Source of the DNA: Kineosporia sp. NBRC 101731
Lineage (GTDB): Bacteria > Actinomycetota > Actinomycetes > Actinomycetales > Kineosporiaceae
Assembly: GCF_030269305.1 (NCBI RefSeq)
Contig: NZ_BSTC01000015.1
Location: forward strand, 1 to 64,000
Direction of reading: 5' to 3'
DNA: 64,000 nt
Shown here: piece by piece, positions 27,860 through 35,884 of the stretch
Numbering within the stretch: the first letter of the stretch is position 1
Layout of the letters: the number at the start of each line of letters is the position of its first letter
Program-made: the position numbers and the translations under genes
The notes under the pieces: model-generated
What the model was told of the DNA's origin: nothing
Seen by the model: the letters and a program-made list of their open reading frames with translations, nothing else
Databases searched by the model: none

Positions 27860-29038
27860 GTGACCTCCGAAGCCGTTTCTCCTTCCCTCGCCGACGTCAT
27901 TGCCGTCATGGAGCGGATGTACGACCCGGCCTGGGCGCGTGACTGGGACGCCGTGGGTCTCGTGTGCGGCGACCCGGGCGCGCAGGTGCGGCGGATCCTG
28001 CTCGCGATCGACCCGGCTCCGGCGGTCATCGAGGAGGCGCTCGCCTGGCGCGCCGACCTCCTCATCACTCATCACCCGCTGCTGCTGCGCGGCGTCCACG
28101 GCGTGCCGGTCACCACGCCCAAGGGCCGCACGATCCACCAGCTCATCCGCGGCGGCTGCGCGCTCTACACCGCGCACACCAACGCCGACGCGGCTGCGCC
28201 GGGCGTCTCCGACGCCCTGGCCCGGGTGCTCGGCCTGACCGACCTGGTGCCGCTGTCGGCCGACCCCGCCGACCCGGTGGACAAACTCGTCACCTTCGTG
28301 CCCGAGACGGCCGTGGAGAAGGTGCTCGACGCCCTCTCGGCGGCCGGCGCGGGGGAGATCGGCGAGTACGAGCGTTGCGCCTGGACCGCGGTGGGCACGG
28401 GCACCTTCGTGCCGGGTTCCGGCGCGAGCCCCGCGGTCGGGTCGCCGGGCGAGCGCGAGACGGTCCAGGAGCGGCGCATCGAGATGGTGCTGCCCCGCCG
28501 GCGCCGTCACGAGGCCCTGGCCGCGCTGCGCACCGCGCACCCGTACGAGGTGCCCGCCGTCGACCTGTACGAGCTGGCCGCCTGGTCGCGCCCCCGGGGT
28601 ATCGGCCGGGTCGGCACGCTGGAGCAGCCGACCAGCCTGCGCGAGTTCGCCATGCTCGTCGCCGAGGCCCTGCCCAGCACCTCCCAGGGGGTGCGCGTGG
28701 CGGGTGACCCGACCGCCGAGGTGCGCCGGGTGGCGGTCTGCGGAGGCGCCGGTGACTCCCTGTTCGACGCCGTGCGCGCGGCCGACGCCGATGTCTACGT
28801 GACCGCCGACCTGCGGCATCACCCGGCGTCCGAGGCCCGTGACGCCGCCGGTGACGGCCCGCCCTATCTCGTCGACGTGGCTCACTGGGCCAGTGAATGG
28901 CCATGGCTGGCCGGTGTTTCCAACCGTCTGGAGGGTGCCCTGGCCGATGCCGGGCAGCCGGTGGAGGTACTCGTGTCCACCCGCAGTACCGACCCGTGGA
29001 CCTTCCGCGTCCCGAGCCCGGGCAGCATGGTCCGCTGA
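27860..29038 (+). CDS. Nif3-like dinuclear metal centre protein
   Basis: This 392-residue protein belongs to the Nif3/YbgI/YqfO family, hexameric proteins with a two-metal site and a debated function (often annotated as GTP cyclohydrolase I type 2). Metal-ligand motifs are visible: DLLITHHPLLL, YTAHTNADAA and, near the C-terminus, VDVAHWASEWPW. A central insert of about 120 residues (PYEVPAVDLYELA) is the PII-like domain found in the longer Nif3 proteins. The GTG start fits the -10 box placed 6 nt upstream. It is followed by the zinc-ribbon gene, a pairing conserved in actinomycetes. Confidence 0.92.
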   Translation: MTSEAVSPSLADVIAVMERMYDPAWARDWDAVGLVCGDPGAQVRRILLAIDPAPAVIEEALAWRADLLITHHPLLLRGVHGVPVTTPKGRTIHQLIRGGCALYTAHTNADAAAPGVSDALARVLGLTDLVPLSADPADPVDKLVTFVPETAVEKVLDALSAAGAGEIGEYERCAWTAVGTGTFVPGSGASPAVGSPGERETVQERRIEMVLPRRRRHEALAALRTAHPYEVPAVDLYELAAWSRPRGIGRVGTLEQPTSLREFAMLVAEALPSTSQGVRVAGDPTAEVRRVAVCGGAGDSLFDAVRAADADVYVTADLRHHPASEARDAAGDGPPYLVDVAHWASEWPWLAGVSNRLEGALADAGQPVEVLVSTRSTDPWTFRVPSPGSMVR

Positions 29039-29220
29039 GAGCGGGGCTCCGGGGCCACCACCTACTGCGGGGCACTTCGTAGCGGTGTTCTCCGTGGGCC
29101 CCATCGGGCTTGCCGGGCGGCCACCGGGCACCTCTACGCCACGGCGGTGACCCCGGGGCCCCGCCCTCCCCTAAGCTGGGCTCATTCCGGGGGGATGTTT
29201 CGGCTAGGAGGATTATTTCT

Positions 29221-29964
29221 GTGGTGACCGCGGCGGCTCAGGATCAGTGGCGGCTGCTGGACGTGCAGGCGCACGACATCCGGCTCACCCAGATCGCGCA
29301 CAAGCAGCGTTCGCTGCCCGAGCTCGCGAAGATCGCCGAGCTCGAGAAGAAGCTCGCCGACGTCGACGACGTGCTGATCAAGGCCCGTACGGTGGCCACC
29401 GACGCGGCCCGCGACCTGACCAAGGCCGAGGGTGACGTCGAGCAGGTGCGTCAGCGGGTCGCGCGCAACCAGGCCCGTCTCGACTCCGGTCAGGGCAACT
29501 CCAAAGATCTCCAGGCCATCCAGCACGAGCTGGAGAGCCTGGCGCACCGGCAGGGTGTGCTGGAAGACGCCGAGCTCGAGGTGATGGAGCGCCAGGAGAC
29601 CGCCGAGGCGGCCGTCCGGGGTGCTACCGAGAAGCGTGAGCAGGTCGTCGCCGAGATCGCCGTGGCGGCTGCCGCCCGCGACAAGGCCCTCGAGGCCCTG
29701 ACCGACGAGAGCGACGCCGAGGCTCGCGACCGCGAGAACGCCGCTGCCGGCATCCCGAAAGACCTGCTCGCCCTGTACGAGCGCATCCGGGCGACCAGCC
29801 ACGGCGTCGGTGCGGCCAAGCTCTACCAGCGCCGCTGTGAGGGCTGCCGGATGACCCTGCCGCCGAACGACCTGGCCCGTATCCGCAACGCCCCGCAGAA
29901 CGAGGTCGTGCGCTGCGAGGAGTGCAGCCGGATCCTGGTGCGCACGGCGGAATCCGGGCTCTGA
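29221..29964 (+). CDS. Coiled-coil protein with C-terminal zinc ribbon
   Basis: This 247-residue protein consists of a long helical coiled coil (residues ~10-180, rich in Leu/Glu/Lys/Arg) and a C4 zinc ribbon at the end (CEGCRM and CEECS). It matches the CT398/DUF-type zinc-ribbon family; these proteins are thought to bind RNA or act as chaperone-like adaptors, but the role is unproven. GTG 29221 lies 9 nt behind AGGAGG (29206-29211). It sits between Nif3 and a histidine phosphatase, a common actinomycete arrangement. Confidence 0.9.
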   Translation: MVTAAAQDQWRLLDVQAHDIRLTQIAHKQRSLPELAKIAELEKKLADVDDVLIKARTVATDAARDLTKAEGDVEQVRQRVARNQARLDSGQGNSKDLQAIQHELESLAHRQGVLEDAELEVMERQETAEAAVRGATEKREQVVAEIAVAAAARDKALEALTDESDAEARDRENAAAGIPKDLLALYERIRATSHGVGAAKLYQRRCEGCRMTLPPNDLARIRNAPQNEVVRCEECSRILVRTAESGL

Positions 29965-30608
29965 GCACAGCAGGCCCGAGCGACCTGAGCACAGCCGACC
30001 TGGGTGAGCCGCTCACCCTGCACCTGGTCCGGCACGCGAGCACCGCGGTCACCGGCCAGGTGCCCAGCGGTGGCGACGAGATCGGCCCGGAGCTGACCGG
30101 CGAGGGGTTCACCCAGGCCCACGCCGTGCGGGTCGGGCCGGCCGACGCTTTGCTCACCTCACCCATGCTGCGGGCGCGCCAGACCGCCCAGGCGCTGGAC
30201 CTGGGCGTGCCGACGCAGGTCGCGCCGGAATGGGCCGAGCTGCGGCTGGGTGACTGGAACGGTCTGCCCTACCGGGAGATCGCCTCCCGCTGGCCCCACG
30301 AGTACGCGCTGTGGCACGGGTCGGCGTCGGCGCGGCCCCCGGGTGGTGAGTCGGTGCTCGACCTGAAGAGCCGGATCGAGGACGCCGTGGCCCGGTTGCG
30401 TTCGGAGCACGCCGGCCGGTCGGTGGTCGTGGTCACGCACACCGGCCCGATCCGCGCCGCGGTCGCGAGCGCCCTCGACGCCGGCCTCCAGGCCTTCTGG
30501 CGCCTGCGCATCGACCCGGCGAGCGTGACGACCCTGAGGTTCTGGGCCGACGGCGGGGTCGAGGTGGCGTCGGTGAACGCAGCCCCCACCCGCCCAACCT
30601 TGTCGTGA
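29922..30608 (+). CDS. Histidine phosphatase (phosphoglycerate mutase-like) family protein
   Basis: This protein of up to 228 residues carries the catalytic His motif LVRHAST, the downstream ELRLGDWNGLPYREI segment and the second active-site His in VVVTHTGPIRAAV. It resembles CobC/RNase H-fused phosphatases, but the RNase H half is absent. The only usable upstream start is GTG 29922 inside the zinc-ribbon gene, giving a 43-nt overlap; a rare CTG near 29961 would give a more normal N-terminus. The stop codon itself is part of the first CGTGATCA repeat at 30604. Confidence 0.85.
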   Translation: MQPDPGAHGGIRALSTAGPSDLSTADLGEPLTLHLVRHASTAVTGQVPSGGDEIGPELTGEGFTQAHAVRVGPADALLTSPMLRARQTAQALDLGVPTQVAPEWAELRLGDWNGLPYREIASRWPHEYALWHGSASARPPGGESVLDLKSRIEDAVARLRSEHAGRSVVVVTHTGPIRAAVASALDAGLQAFWRLRIDPASVTTLRFWADGGVEVASVNAAPTRPTLS

Positions 30609-30708
30609 TCAGGCAAACCTTCCCCGTGTGCGGCGAGCATCCCCATGCCCTTCTTCGTGATCAGGCAAGGTGTCCCCGGGCGCGGCGAGTATCCCTCCAG
30701 CCCTTCTC
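30604..30708. repeat. Two degenerate tandem copies of a ~52-bp unit beginning CGTGATCAGGCAA
   Basis: Units 30604-30655 and 30656-30708 both run CGTGATCAGGCAA, a TCCCC block, GCGGCGAG then TATCCC/CATCCC, and end in GCCCTTCT. They agree at roughly four of five positions. The full inverted-repeat element follows directly and starts with the same CGTGATCA sequence. Confidence 0.8.
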
Positions 30709-30792
30709 CGTGATCATGCAAAATCTCCCCAGAGTTCTAGAACTGTGGCGGCCAGAGTTCTAGAATGCCGGGGAGGTTTTGCATGATCACGG
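30706..30792. repeat. Dispersed inverted-repeat element (CGTGATCATGCA family), copy 1
   Basis: The left arm CCGTGATCATGCAAAA plus TCTCCCC is answered at 30768-30792 by its near-perfect reverse complement. Inside lie the 12-bp palindrome AGTTCTAGAACT (30733-30744) and a second, slightly shortened copy. It sits behind the histidine phosphatase gene and could act as a terminator in both directions. Confidence 0.88.
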
Positions 30793-30881
30793 ACGGGCTG
30801 AGTGGGGTTCTCCTTGCCGTTCTGGTGGGTTGATCACGCATGCGAATGGGTCCTGGTCTTATGGCTGTCGGGGGGCTGAGG

Positions 30882-30887
30882 TAGAAC
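30882..30887 (+). promoter_or_regulatory. -10 box for the DUF1737 gene
   Basis: TAGAAC ends 7 nt before GTG 30895; a leaderless start is likely. A weak TTATGG at 30859-30864 has 17-nt spacing. Confidence 0.5.
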
Positions 30888-30894
30888 TGGGTCC

Positions 30895-31095
30895 GTGGCA
30901 GACGACGATCGGCTCAGGTACAGGTTGCTGACCGGCCCCGACGACCGCTCGTTCTGCGAGCGCGTCAGTGCGGTGCTGGCCGAGGGGTACGAGCTGTACG
31001 GTCCGCCCACCCTGACCTTCGACGGTGAGCGGGTGGTCGCCGGGCAGGCCGTGGTCCTGCCCTCACCCGCCGTGGCCAACATCCTGGAGGCATGA
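30895..31095 (+). CDS. DUF1737 domain protein
   Basis: This 66-residue protein matches the small DUF1737 family (YRLLTGPDDRSFCERVSAVLAEGYELYG, then a segment on preparing the QAVVLP strand). Function is unknown. It starts with GTG behind a -10 box and ends 4 nt before the rhodanese ATG, so the two are co-transcribed with metZ. The trio is conserved in several actinomycetes, which suggests a link to sulphur metabolism. Confidence 0.85.
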   Translation: MADDDRLRYRLLTGPDDRSFCERVSAVLAEGYELYGPPTLTFDGERVVAGQAVVLPSPAVANILEA

Positions 31096-31099
31096 CGAC

Positions 31100-31516
31100 A
31101 TGGCATACGCCGGTGATCTTTCCCCCGAGCAGGCCTGGGAGCTGGTGCAGTCGAACCCGGCCGCGGTGCTGGTCGACGTGCGCACCCGGGCCGAGTGGTC
31201 GTACGTCGGGGTGCCCGACCTGACCGCCCTGGCCAAGGACGTGGCCCTGGTGGAGTGGACGACCTTCCCCGAGGGTGCGCGCAACGGTGCCTTCCTCGAC
31301 CAGGTGGGCGCCGTCTCGTCCGACAAGTCCGCGCCGGTGCTGTTCCTGTGCCGTTCGGGGGTGCGGTCGGTGGCCGCCGCCGAGGCCGCCACGGCTGCCG
31401 GTTACACCCAGGCGTACAACATTCTGGAAGGCTTCGAGGGGCCGCCCGACGGCCAGAACCACCGGGGCAACTCGGCCGGCTGGAAGGTGCGGGGCCTGCC
31501 CTGGAAGCAGGGCTGA
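31100..31516 (+). CDS. Rhodanese-like protein
   Basis: This 138-residue single-domain rhodanese has the N-terminal VLVDVRTRAEWSYVG motif and the active-site loop LCRSGVRS, with the sulphur-carrying Cys in place. It probably moves sulphane sulphur in the cytoplasm. GGAGG lies 9 nt before ATG 31100. It precedes metZ, so it may supply or channel reduced sulphur for homocysteine formation; this is inferred from position. The stop codon lies in a 12-bp sequence repeated 18 nt later. Confidence 0.92.
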   Translation: MAYAGDLSPEQAWELVQSNPAAVLVDVRTRAEWSYVGVPDLTALAKDVALVEWTTFPEGARNGAFLDQVGAVSSDKSAPVLFLCRSGVRSVAAAEAATAAGYTQAYNILEGFEGPPDGQNHRGNSAGWKVRGLPWKQG

Positions 31517-31539
31517 CCCGGCTGTCCGGGCTGACCCGG
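31510..31539. repeat. 12-bp direct repeat over the rhodanese stop codon
   Basis: GGGCTGACCCGG occurs at 31510-31521 and exactly again at 31528-31539. The first copy contains the TGA stop (31514-31516). Confidence 0.8.
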
Positions 31540-31631
31540 TTGGTCTGGCCGGTCCGCAACCGGCTACCTACGGCACCCGGCGGATCCTCGCCGGATGCGC
31601 AGAACGTCCACCATTTTCGAGAGACGAGCAG

Positions 31632-32834
31632 ATGACCAACGACACCCCCGATACCCCCGACACCCGCCGTCCCGCCACGCTCAGCGTGCGGGGTGGCCTC
31701 GTCCGGTCGAACTTCGCGGAGATGTCCGAGGCACTGTTCCTGACGCAGGGCTACACCTACGAGTCCGCGGGCGAGGCCGAGTCCGCGTTCAAGGGCGAGC
31801 TCGACCACTTCGTCTACTCGCGCTACGGCAACCCCACGGTGTCGATGTTCGAGGAGCGCCTGCGGCTCATCGAGGGCGCCCCGGCCGCGTTCGCCACCGC
31901 CACCGGCATGTCCGCGGTGTTCAACGCCCTGGCCGCGCTGCTGGGCGCCGGTGACCGGATCGTGGCGTCAAAGGCGCTCTTCGGCTCGTGCTTCGTCATC
32001 CTCGACGAGATCCTGCCGCGCTGGGGCGTGGAGACCGTGTTCGTCGACGGTCCCGACCTGGCCCAGTGGGAGAAGGCCCTGAGCGTGCCCACCCAGGCGG
32101 TGTTCTTCGAGTCGCCGTCCAACCCCTCGCAGGAACTGGTCGACATCCGCGCCGTCAGCGACCTGGCGCACGCGGCGGGAGCGAAGGTGGTGGTGGACAA
32201 CGTGTTCGCCACCCCGCTGCTGCAGAAGCCGCTCGAGCTGGGCGCCGACATCGTCGTCTACTCGGCCACGAAGCACATCGACGGTCAGGGCCGCGTGCTG
32301 GGTGGGGCCATCCTCGGGCCGGAAGACTTCATCAACGAGAAGGTGCAGAACCTGATGCGCCACACGGGCCCTTCGATGAGCCCGTTCAACGCCTGGGTGC
32401 TGCTGAAGGGCCTGGAGACGCTGCGGCTGCGCGTCGATCACCAGTGCGTCTCGGCGCTGCGGATCGCGCAGTTCCTCGAGGGCGACTCCCGCGTCGGCCG
32501 GGTCACCTATCCGCACCTGCCCAGCCACTCGCAGTACGAGCTGGCCAAGGCACAGATGAGTGCCGGCGGTACGGTCGTCACCTTCGAGCTCGGCTCCGGC
32601 GAGGGCCGCAAAGACACCGCGTTCGCCTTCCTCGACCGGCTCCAGATCATCGACATCTCCAACAACCTGGGTGACGCCAAGTCGATGACCACCCACCCGG
32701 CCACCACCACCCACCGCCGCCTCACCCCCGAGGCCCGCCTCGCGGCCGGCATCACCGACGGCACGGTGCGTATCTCGGTGGGCCTGGAAGACATCGACGA
32801 CCTGCTCGAAGACCTCGACCGCGCCCTGGGCTGA
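31632..32834 (+). CDS. metZ: O-succinylhomoserine sulfhydrylase
   Basis: This 400-residue PLP enzyme of the Cys/Met metabolism family makes homocysteine from an activated homoserine and sulphide. Features are VYSRYGNPTVSMFEERL, ATGMSAVFNAL, DNVFATPLLQKPLELGAD and the PLP lysine in SATKHIDGQGR (Lys214). The DGQGR sequence after the lysine is typical of MetZ rather than MetB. ATG 31632 follows GAGACGAG; the frame is open further upstream through the rhodanese gene but that is not coding. It is convergent with ridA. Confidence 0.93.
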   Translation: MTNDTPDTPDTRRPATLSVRGGLVRSNFAEMSEALFLTQGYTYESAGEAESAFKGELDHFVYSRYGNPTVSMFEERLRLIEGAPAAFATATGMSAVFNALAALLGAGDRIVASKALFGSCFVILDEILPRWGVETVFVDGPDLAQWEKALSVPTQAVFFESPSNPSQELVDIRAVSDLAHAAGAKVVVDNVFATPLLQKPLELGADIVVYSATKHIDGQGRVLGGAILGPEDFINEKVQNLMRHTGPSMSPFNAWVLLKGLETLRLRVDHQCVSALRIAQFLEGDSRVGRVTYPHLPSHSQYELAKAQMSAGGTVVTFELGSGEGRKDTAFAFLDRLQIIDISNNLGDAKSMTTHPATTTHRRLTPEARLAAGITDGTVRISVGLEDIDDLLEDLDRALG

Positions 32835-32860
32835 CCGGCACAGCACTGTTCGGCCGGGCT

Positions 32861-32883
32861 GTTCAGTCCGAGCCGTTCAGTCC
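32861..32883. repeat. 9-bp direct repeat over the ridA stop codon
   Basis: GTTCAGTCC at 32861-32869 recurs at 32875-32883 (period 14). The ridA stop (32877-32879, minus strand) lies in the second copy. Confidence 0.6.
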
Positions 32884-33362
32884 ACGACGGCGGCGACCGC
32901 CTCGATCTCCACGAGCTGATCGTCGTAGCCGAGCACCGTGACGCCCATCAGGGTGCTCGGCACGTCGTGGTCACCGAACGCGTCCCGCACAACCTGCCAG
33001 GCGGCCACCAGGTCCGGCTGCCGTGACGACGCCACCAGCACCCGGGTGCTGATCACGTCGGTCAGCCGGGCCCCCGCGGCCGCCAGCGCGACGACCAGGT
33101 TCTCCAGGCAGACGGCGGCCTGCCCCGCGTAGTCACCGACCGCCGCGGTGGTGCCGTCCTGGTGCAGGGGGCAGGACCCGGCCAGGAAGATCAGGCGGGC
33201 GCCCGGGGGAGCGGTGGCGGCGTAGGCATACTCGGCCACGTCGGACAGTGCCGGTGCGCGGATCAGCGTGACGGCACTCGTCGCGGCATCGGTGAGCGGG
33301 TGGGCGGTTGGCCGCCCGTCGGGTTGCGGGTCATCCGGGTTCCTGGGTCCACCGGTGGTCAT
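32877..33362 (-). CDS. RidA family protein (enamine/imine deaminase type)
   Basis: This 161-residue protein has the RidA/YjgF fold: LIFLAGSCPLHQDG, QAAVCLENLVVALAAAGA, DVISTRVLVAS and the ending VLGYDDQLVEIEAVAAV. RidA proteins destroy reactive 2-aminoacrylate and similar imines released by PLP enzymes. The canonical substrate arginine before the last strands is not evident, so it may belong to a Rid subgroup with other activity. It is translationally coupled (ATGA) behind a PLP decarboxylase, so it probably handles an imine by-product of that enzyme. Confidence 0.9.
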   Translation of the reverse strand: MTTGGPRNPDDPQPDGRPTAHPLTDAATSAVTLIRAPALSDVAEYAYAATAPPGARLIFLAGSCPLHQDGTTAAVGDYAGQAAVCLENLVVALAAAGARLTDVISTRVLVASSRQPDLVAAWQVVRDAFGDHDVPSTLMGVTVLGYDDQLVEIEAVAAVVD

Positions 33363-34906
33363 GCGCCGCTCGCCCCACTGTCGCCGACCGTCGCCGTCGT
33401 GACCTGGCTCTGCACGGCGATGTCCCGGCCGGCCAGGTTTTTCGCTGCGGTCCAGACCGCTTCCACGTCAGGCCATTCCGTGGTCTCCACGCCGATCGAG
33501 ATCCGCACCGTCCAGCGTCCGCCCACCACCGCGGGCGTCACCGTGCCCACGCCGCTGCGATTCAGGGCATCCGCCCAGGCCAGGGTGTGTGCGTCCAGAG
33601 CCTCGCCGCTCAGGGGGCGCCCACCGGCGTCTTCCGTCCCGCGCTTCACCACCGGCTCGTGCCGCACGCACACGGTCTGCAACTGCACCGGTGCCACCAC
33701 GGTCCAGCCCGGTTCCGCCGCGACCAGCGCCGCCAGGCGCCGGGCGTTGGCCAGGTCGCGGCGCAGCCGGTCCTGGATCGCGGCCACCCCGTCCAGCCGC
33801 AGGTGGAACCACAGCTTCAGGGCGCGAAAACGACGGCCCAGCGGGATTCCCCAGTCGCGGTACTCGGTCGCGACCCGCTCACCCGACACGCTGTTGCGCA
33901 GGAAACTCGGGTTCGTCGACATCACCCGCACCAGCCGGTCGGGTTCGCGCACGTAGAGCAGCGAGGTGTCGAGGATCGTGCCCATCCACTTGTGTGGGTT
34001 CCAGCCCAGCGAGTCGGCGGGCGGAACCGTTACGCCCGAAGGCGTGGTGAAACCGTCGATTCCCTCGATCATCCAGCGGTATTCGGGCAGCAGCAGGGCC
34101 GAACCGGCCATCGCTGCGTCGATGTGCACCCAGATTCCGTGCGCGGCGGCTATTTCCATGATCTCGGCGAGCGGGTCGAAAGCCGTGGTCGCCGTCGTGC
34201 CGAGACTGACCACGATCGCTGCTGGTAAGCGTCCTTCATCGACGTCTTTCTCGATCGCCGCGCGCAGCGAGGCGGTGTCGAGAGCGAAGGACGAACCGGT
34301 CGGGATACTGCGGATGTTGTCGCGCCCGAAACCAGCCAGCAGAGCGGCTTTCGGAATCGCCGAGTGGGCGTGCTCGGACGCGTAAACGGTCAGCGGCGCG
34401 GGCAGCGACTGCATCCCGCCGCGCTCGCTGACGTAGTCGGCGGCGCGCTCGCGGGCGGCCAGCAACGCGACCAGGCAACCGGTCGACGCGGTGTCCTGGA
34501 TGACGCCCTTCCAGCCCTCGGAAAGACCGGTGAGCTGCCGCATCCAGTCGCAGACCACCCCTTCCAGCTCGGTCAGCGCGGGAGCCGACTGCCAGGAGAT
34601 ACCCAGCGCCCCGATGCCCGACGAGGTGATGTCGCCGAGAACCGAAGCGAGAGAGGCATTCGAGGGGAACCAGCCGGTGTGCCGCGGGTGCTGCACCATC
34701 ATCAGGCCGGGCACGATGATCTCGTCGAGATCCTTGAGCAGCGAGTCGATCCCGACCGGATCCGCAGGAGGGGTCGAAGGCAGCGCGTCCGTCACCTCGC
34801 CCGGTTTCACCTGCGCCTGCACCGGCAGATCGGGGACGCGGGTGCGGTAGTCGGCAATCCAGTCGATCAGCTGATGACCGGCGACACGGAACTCCTCGGG
34901 GGTCAC
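33359..34906 (-). CDS. PLP-dependent amino acid decarboxylase (group II, DDC-like)
   Basis: This 515-residue enzyme of the aromatic-L-amino-acid/glutamate decarboxylase family makes an amine from an amino acid. Features are PGLMMVQHPRHTGWFPSN, GVIQDTASTGCLVALLAARE, WVHIDAAMAGSALLLPEYR and the PLP lysine in NPHKWMGT (Lys306). The sequence around the N-terminal substrate site and length suggest tryptophan/tyrosine-type decarboxylases, but the exact amino acid cannot be called. GTG 34906 has GAGGAGAGG upstream. It forms a two-gene unit with ridA. Confidence 0.92.
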   Translation of the reverse strand: MTPEEFRVAGHQLIDWIADYRTRVPDLPVQAQVKPGEVTDALPSTPPADPVGIDSLLKDLDEIIVPGLMMVQHPRHTGWFPSNASLASVLGDITSSGIGALGISWQSAPALTELEGVVCDWMRQLTGLSEGWKGVIQDTASTGCLVALLAARERAADYVSERGGMQSLPAPLTVYASEHAHSAIPKAALLAGFGRDNIRSIPTGSSFALDTASLRAAIEKDVDEGRLPAAIVVSLGTTATTAFDPLAEIMEIAAAHGIWVHIDAAMAGSALLLPEYRWMIEGIDGFTTPSGVTVPPADSLGWNPHKWMGTILDTSLLYVREPDRLVRVMSTNPSFLRNSVSGERVATEYRDWGIPLGRRFRALKLWFHLRLDGVAAIQDRLRRDLANARRLAALVAAEPGWTVVAPVQLQTVCVRHEPVVKRGTEDAGGRPLSGEALDAHTLAWADALNRSGVGTVTPAVVGGRWTVRISIGVETTEWPDVEAVWTAAKNLAGRDIAVQSQVTTATVGDSGASGA

Positions 34907-34922
34907 GGCACCTCTCCTCGTT

Positions 34923-34983
34923 CGTGATCATGCGAAGGTTCCCCGGCGGGGGCGCGATCACGGGGAATGTTTGCATGATCACG
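34923..34983. repeat. Dispersed inverted-repeat element, copy 2 (between yaaA and the decarboxylase gene)
   Basis: CGTGATCATGCGAAGG plus TTCCCC at 34923-34944 is answered at 34962-34983 by its reverse complement with three mismatches. The central part holds an extra GATCACGGGG. It lies downstream of yaaA and directly upstream of the ribosome site of the decarboxylase gene. Confidence 0.85.
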
Positions 34984-34998
34984 GGGGATGGAGGGGAC

Positions 34999-35787
34999 TC
35001 AGTCGCGCAGGATCACGTCGAGGGTCCAGGGGGCGCCGGGTCGGGCCGGCTCCGTCAGCTCGGAGGGCCAGCGACCGGCGATGACCGGGAGCAGTTCGGG
35101 CACCGAGCGTGGATCGGCATCCTGTTCCAGCAGGAACCGGGTGACCTCACCGCGGGTGTGCTTGGCCAGATGACTCACCACCGAGCGCTTGCCGGCGGTC
35201 TCACGCAGCACCCGCACCGCGACGGTGCGCGCGGCCACGTCGGCGGGGAACGACGAGACCGGGGCGGCGGCCACGTAGGGACCGGACCGGCAGTCGACGA
35301 TCACGCCGCGCTTCCCGGCGGCCGCGGCCAGCACCCCGGGCAGCTCACCGCGCCAGTGCCGGGCCAGCGGGCCCAGGGTGGGGAGTTCGCCGTCCATCGA
35401 CAGCCGGTACGAGGGCACCTTGTCGCCGGGGCGCAGGACTCCCCACAGCGCCGAGATGACGAGCACCCGCCTGTTGCCCCGCCGGCGGGCCTCGGGGGAG
35501 AGCGTGGCCCAGTCGAGAGCGTCATAGAGGACGCCGGTGTAGACCTGGTGGGCCGGTCGGGCCGGGGCGGTGTGCAGCGTGAGGTTACGGGCCACCTCGT
35601 CGGTGAGAGACGCGCCCACGCCGAGCCGTTCGAGAGCGTCCGGGCGGGCGCTGACCTCGGTGAGTGCCTCCAGCACCTGCTTGCGCAGATCGGTCAGTTC
35701 GGGGAACGACAGCTGATCGACCGCGACGGCCGTACCTCGTTTCGGGGGAACGGCCTTGGATTCCGAGGGGGGTAGCAAGACGAGCAC
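34999..35787 (-). CDS. yaaA: Peroxide stress protein YaaA
   Basis: This 262-residue DUF328/UPF0246 protein begins with the family hallmark LLPPSESKA and contains YTGVLYDALDW, LVISALWGVLRPGDKVPSYRLSM and DCRSGPYVAA. In Escherichia coli YaaA lowers free iron during peroxide stress and binds DNA with a helix-hairpin-helix fold. GTG 35787 is supported by TAAACT six nt upstream, so the mRNA is probably leaderless. The gene is flanked on both sides by CGTGATCATG inverted repeats. Confidence 0.93.
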   Translation of the reverse strand: MLVLLPPSESKAVPPKRGTAVAVDQLSFPELTDLRKQVLEALTEVSARPDALERLGVGASLTDEVARNLTLHTAPARPAHQVYTGVLYDALDWATLSPEARRRGNRRVLVISALWGVLRPGDKVPSYRLSMDGELPTLGPLARHWRGELPGVLAAAAGKRGVIVDCRSGPYVAAAPVSSFPADVAARTVAVRVLRETAGKRSVVSHLAKHTRGEVTRFLLEQDADPRSVPELLPVIAGRWPSELTEPARPGAPWTLDVILRD

Positions 35788-35793
35788 GCCGGG

Positions 35794-35799
35794 AGTTTA
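35794..35799 (-). promoter_or_regulatory. -10 box for yaaA
   Basis: TAAACT on the minus strand ends 6 nt before the GTG start codon. Confidence 0.5.
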
Positions 35800-35818
35800 C
35801 GTCGTCCACAACCAACGT

Positions 35819-35861
35819 CGTGATCATGTGAACTTTCCCCGGGAAAGTTCACATGATCACG
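35819..35861. repeat. Dispersed inverted-repeat element, copy 3 (perfect 21-bp arms)
   Basis: CGTGATCATGTGAACTTT plus CCC (35819-35839) is followed by one C and its exact reverse complement (35841-35861). It lies between the 3' end of the 5'-nucleotidase gene and the yaaA promoter and would form a very stable hairpin on either strand. Confidence 0.93.
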
Positions 35862-35884
35862 AACGAAGAAAGAGCAGACGCGGG

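Noticed and set aside
30733..30744. AGTTCTAGAACT as a stand-alone regulator site
   Set aside because: It occurs only inside the two large inverted-repeat elements and pairs within them, so it is better seen as part of that element.
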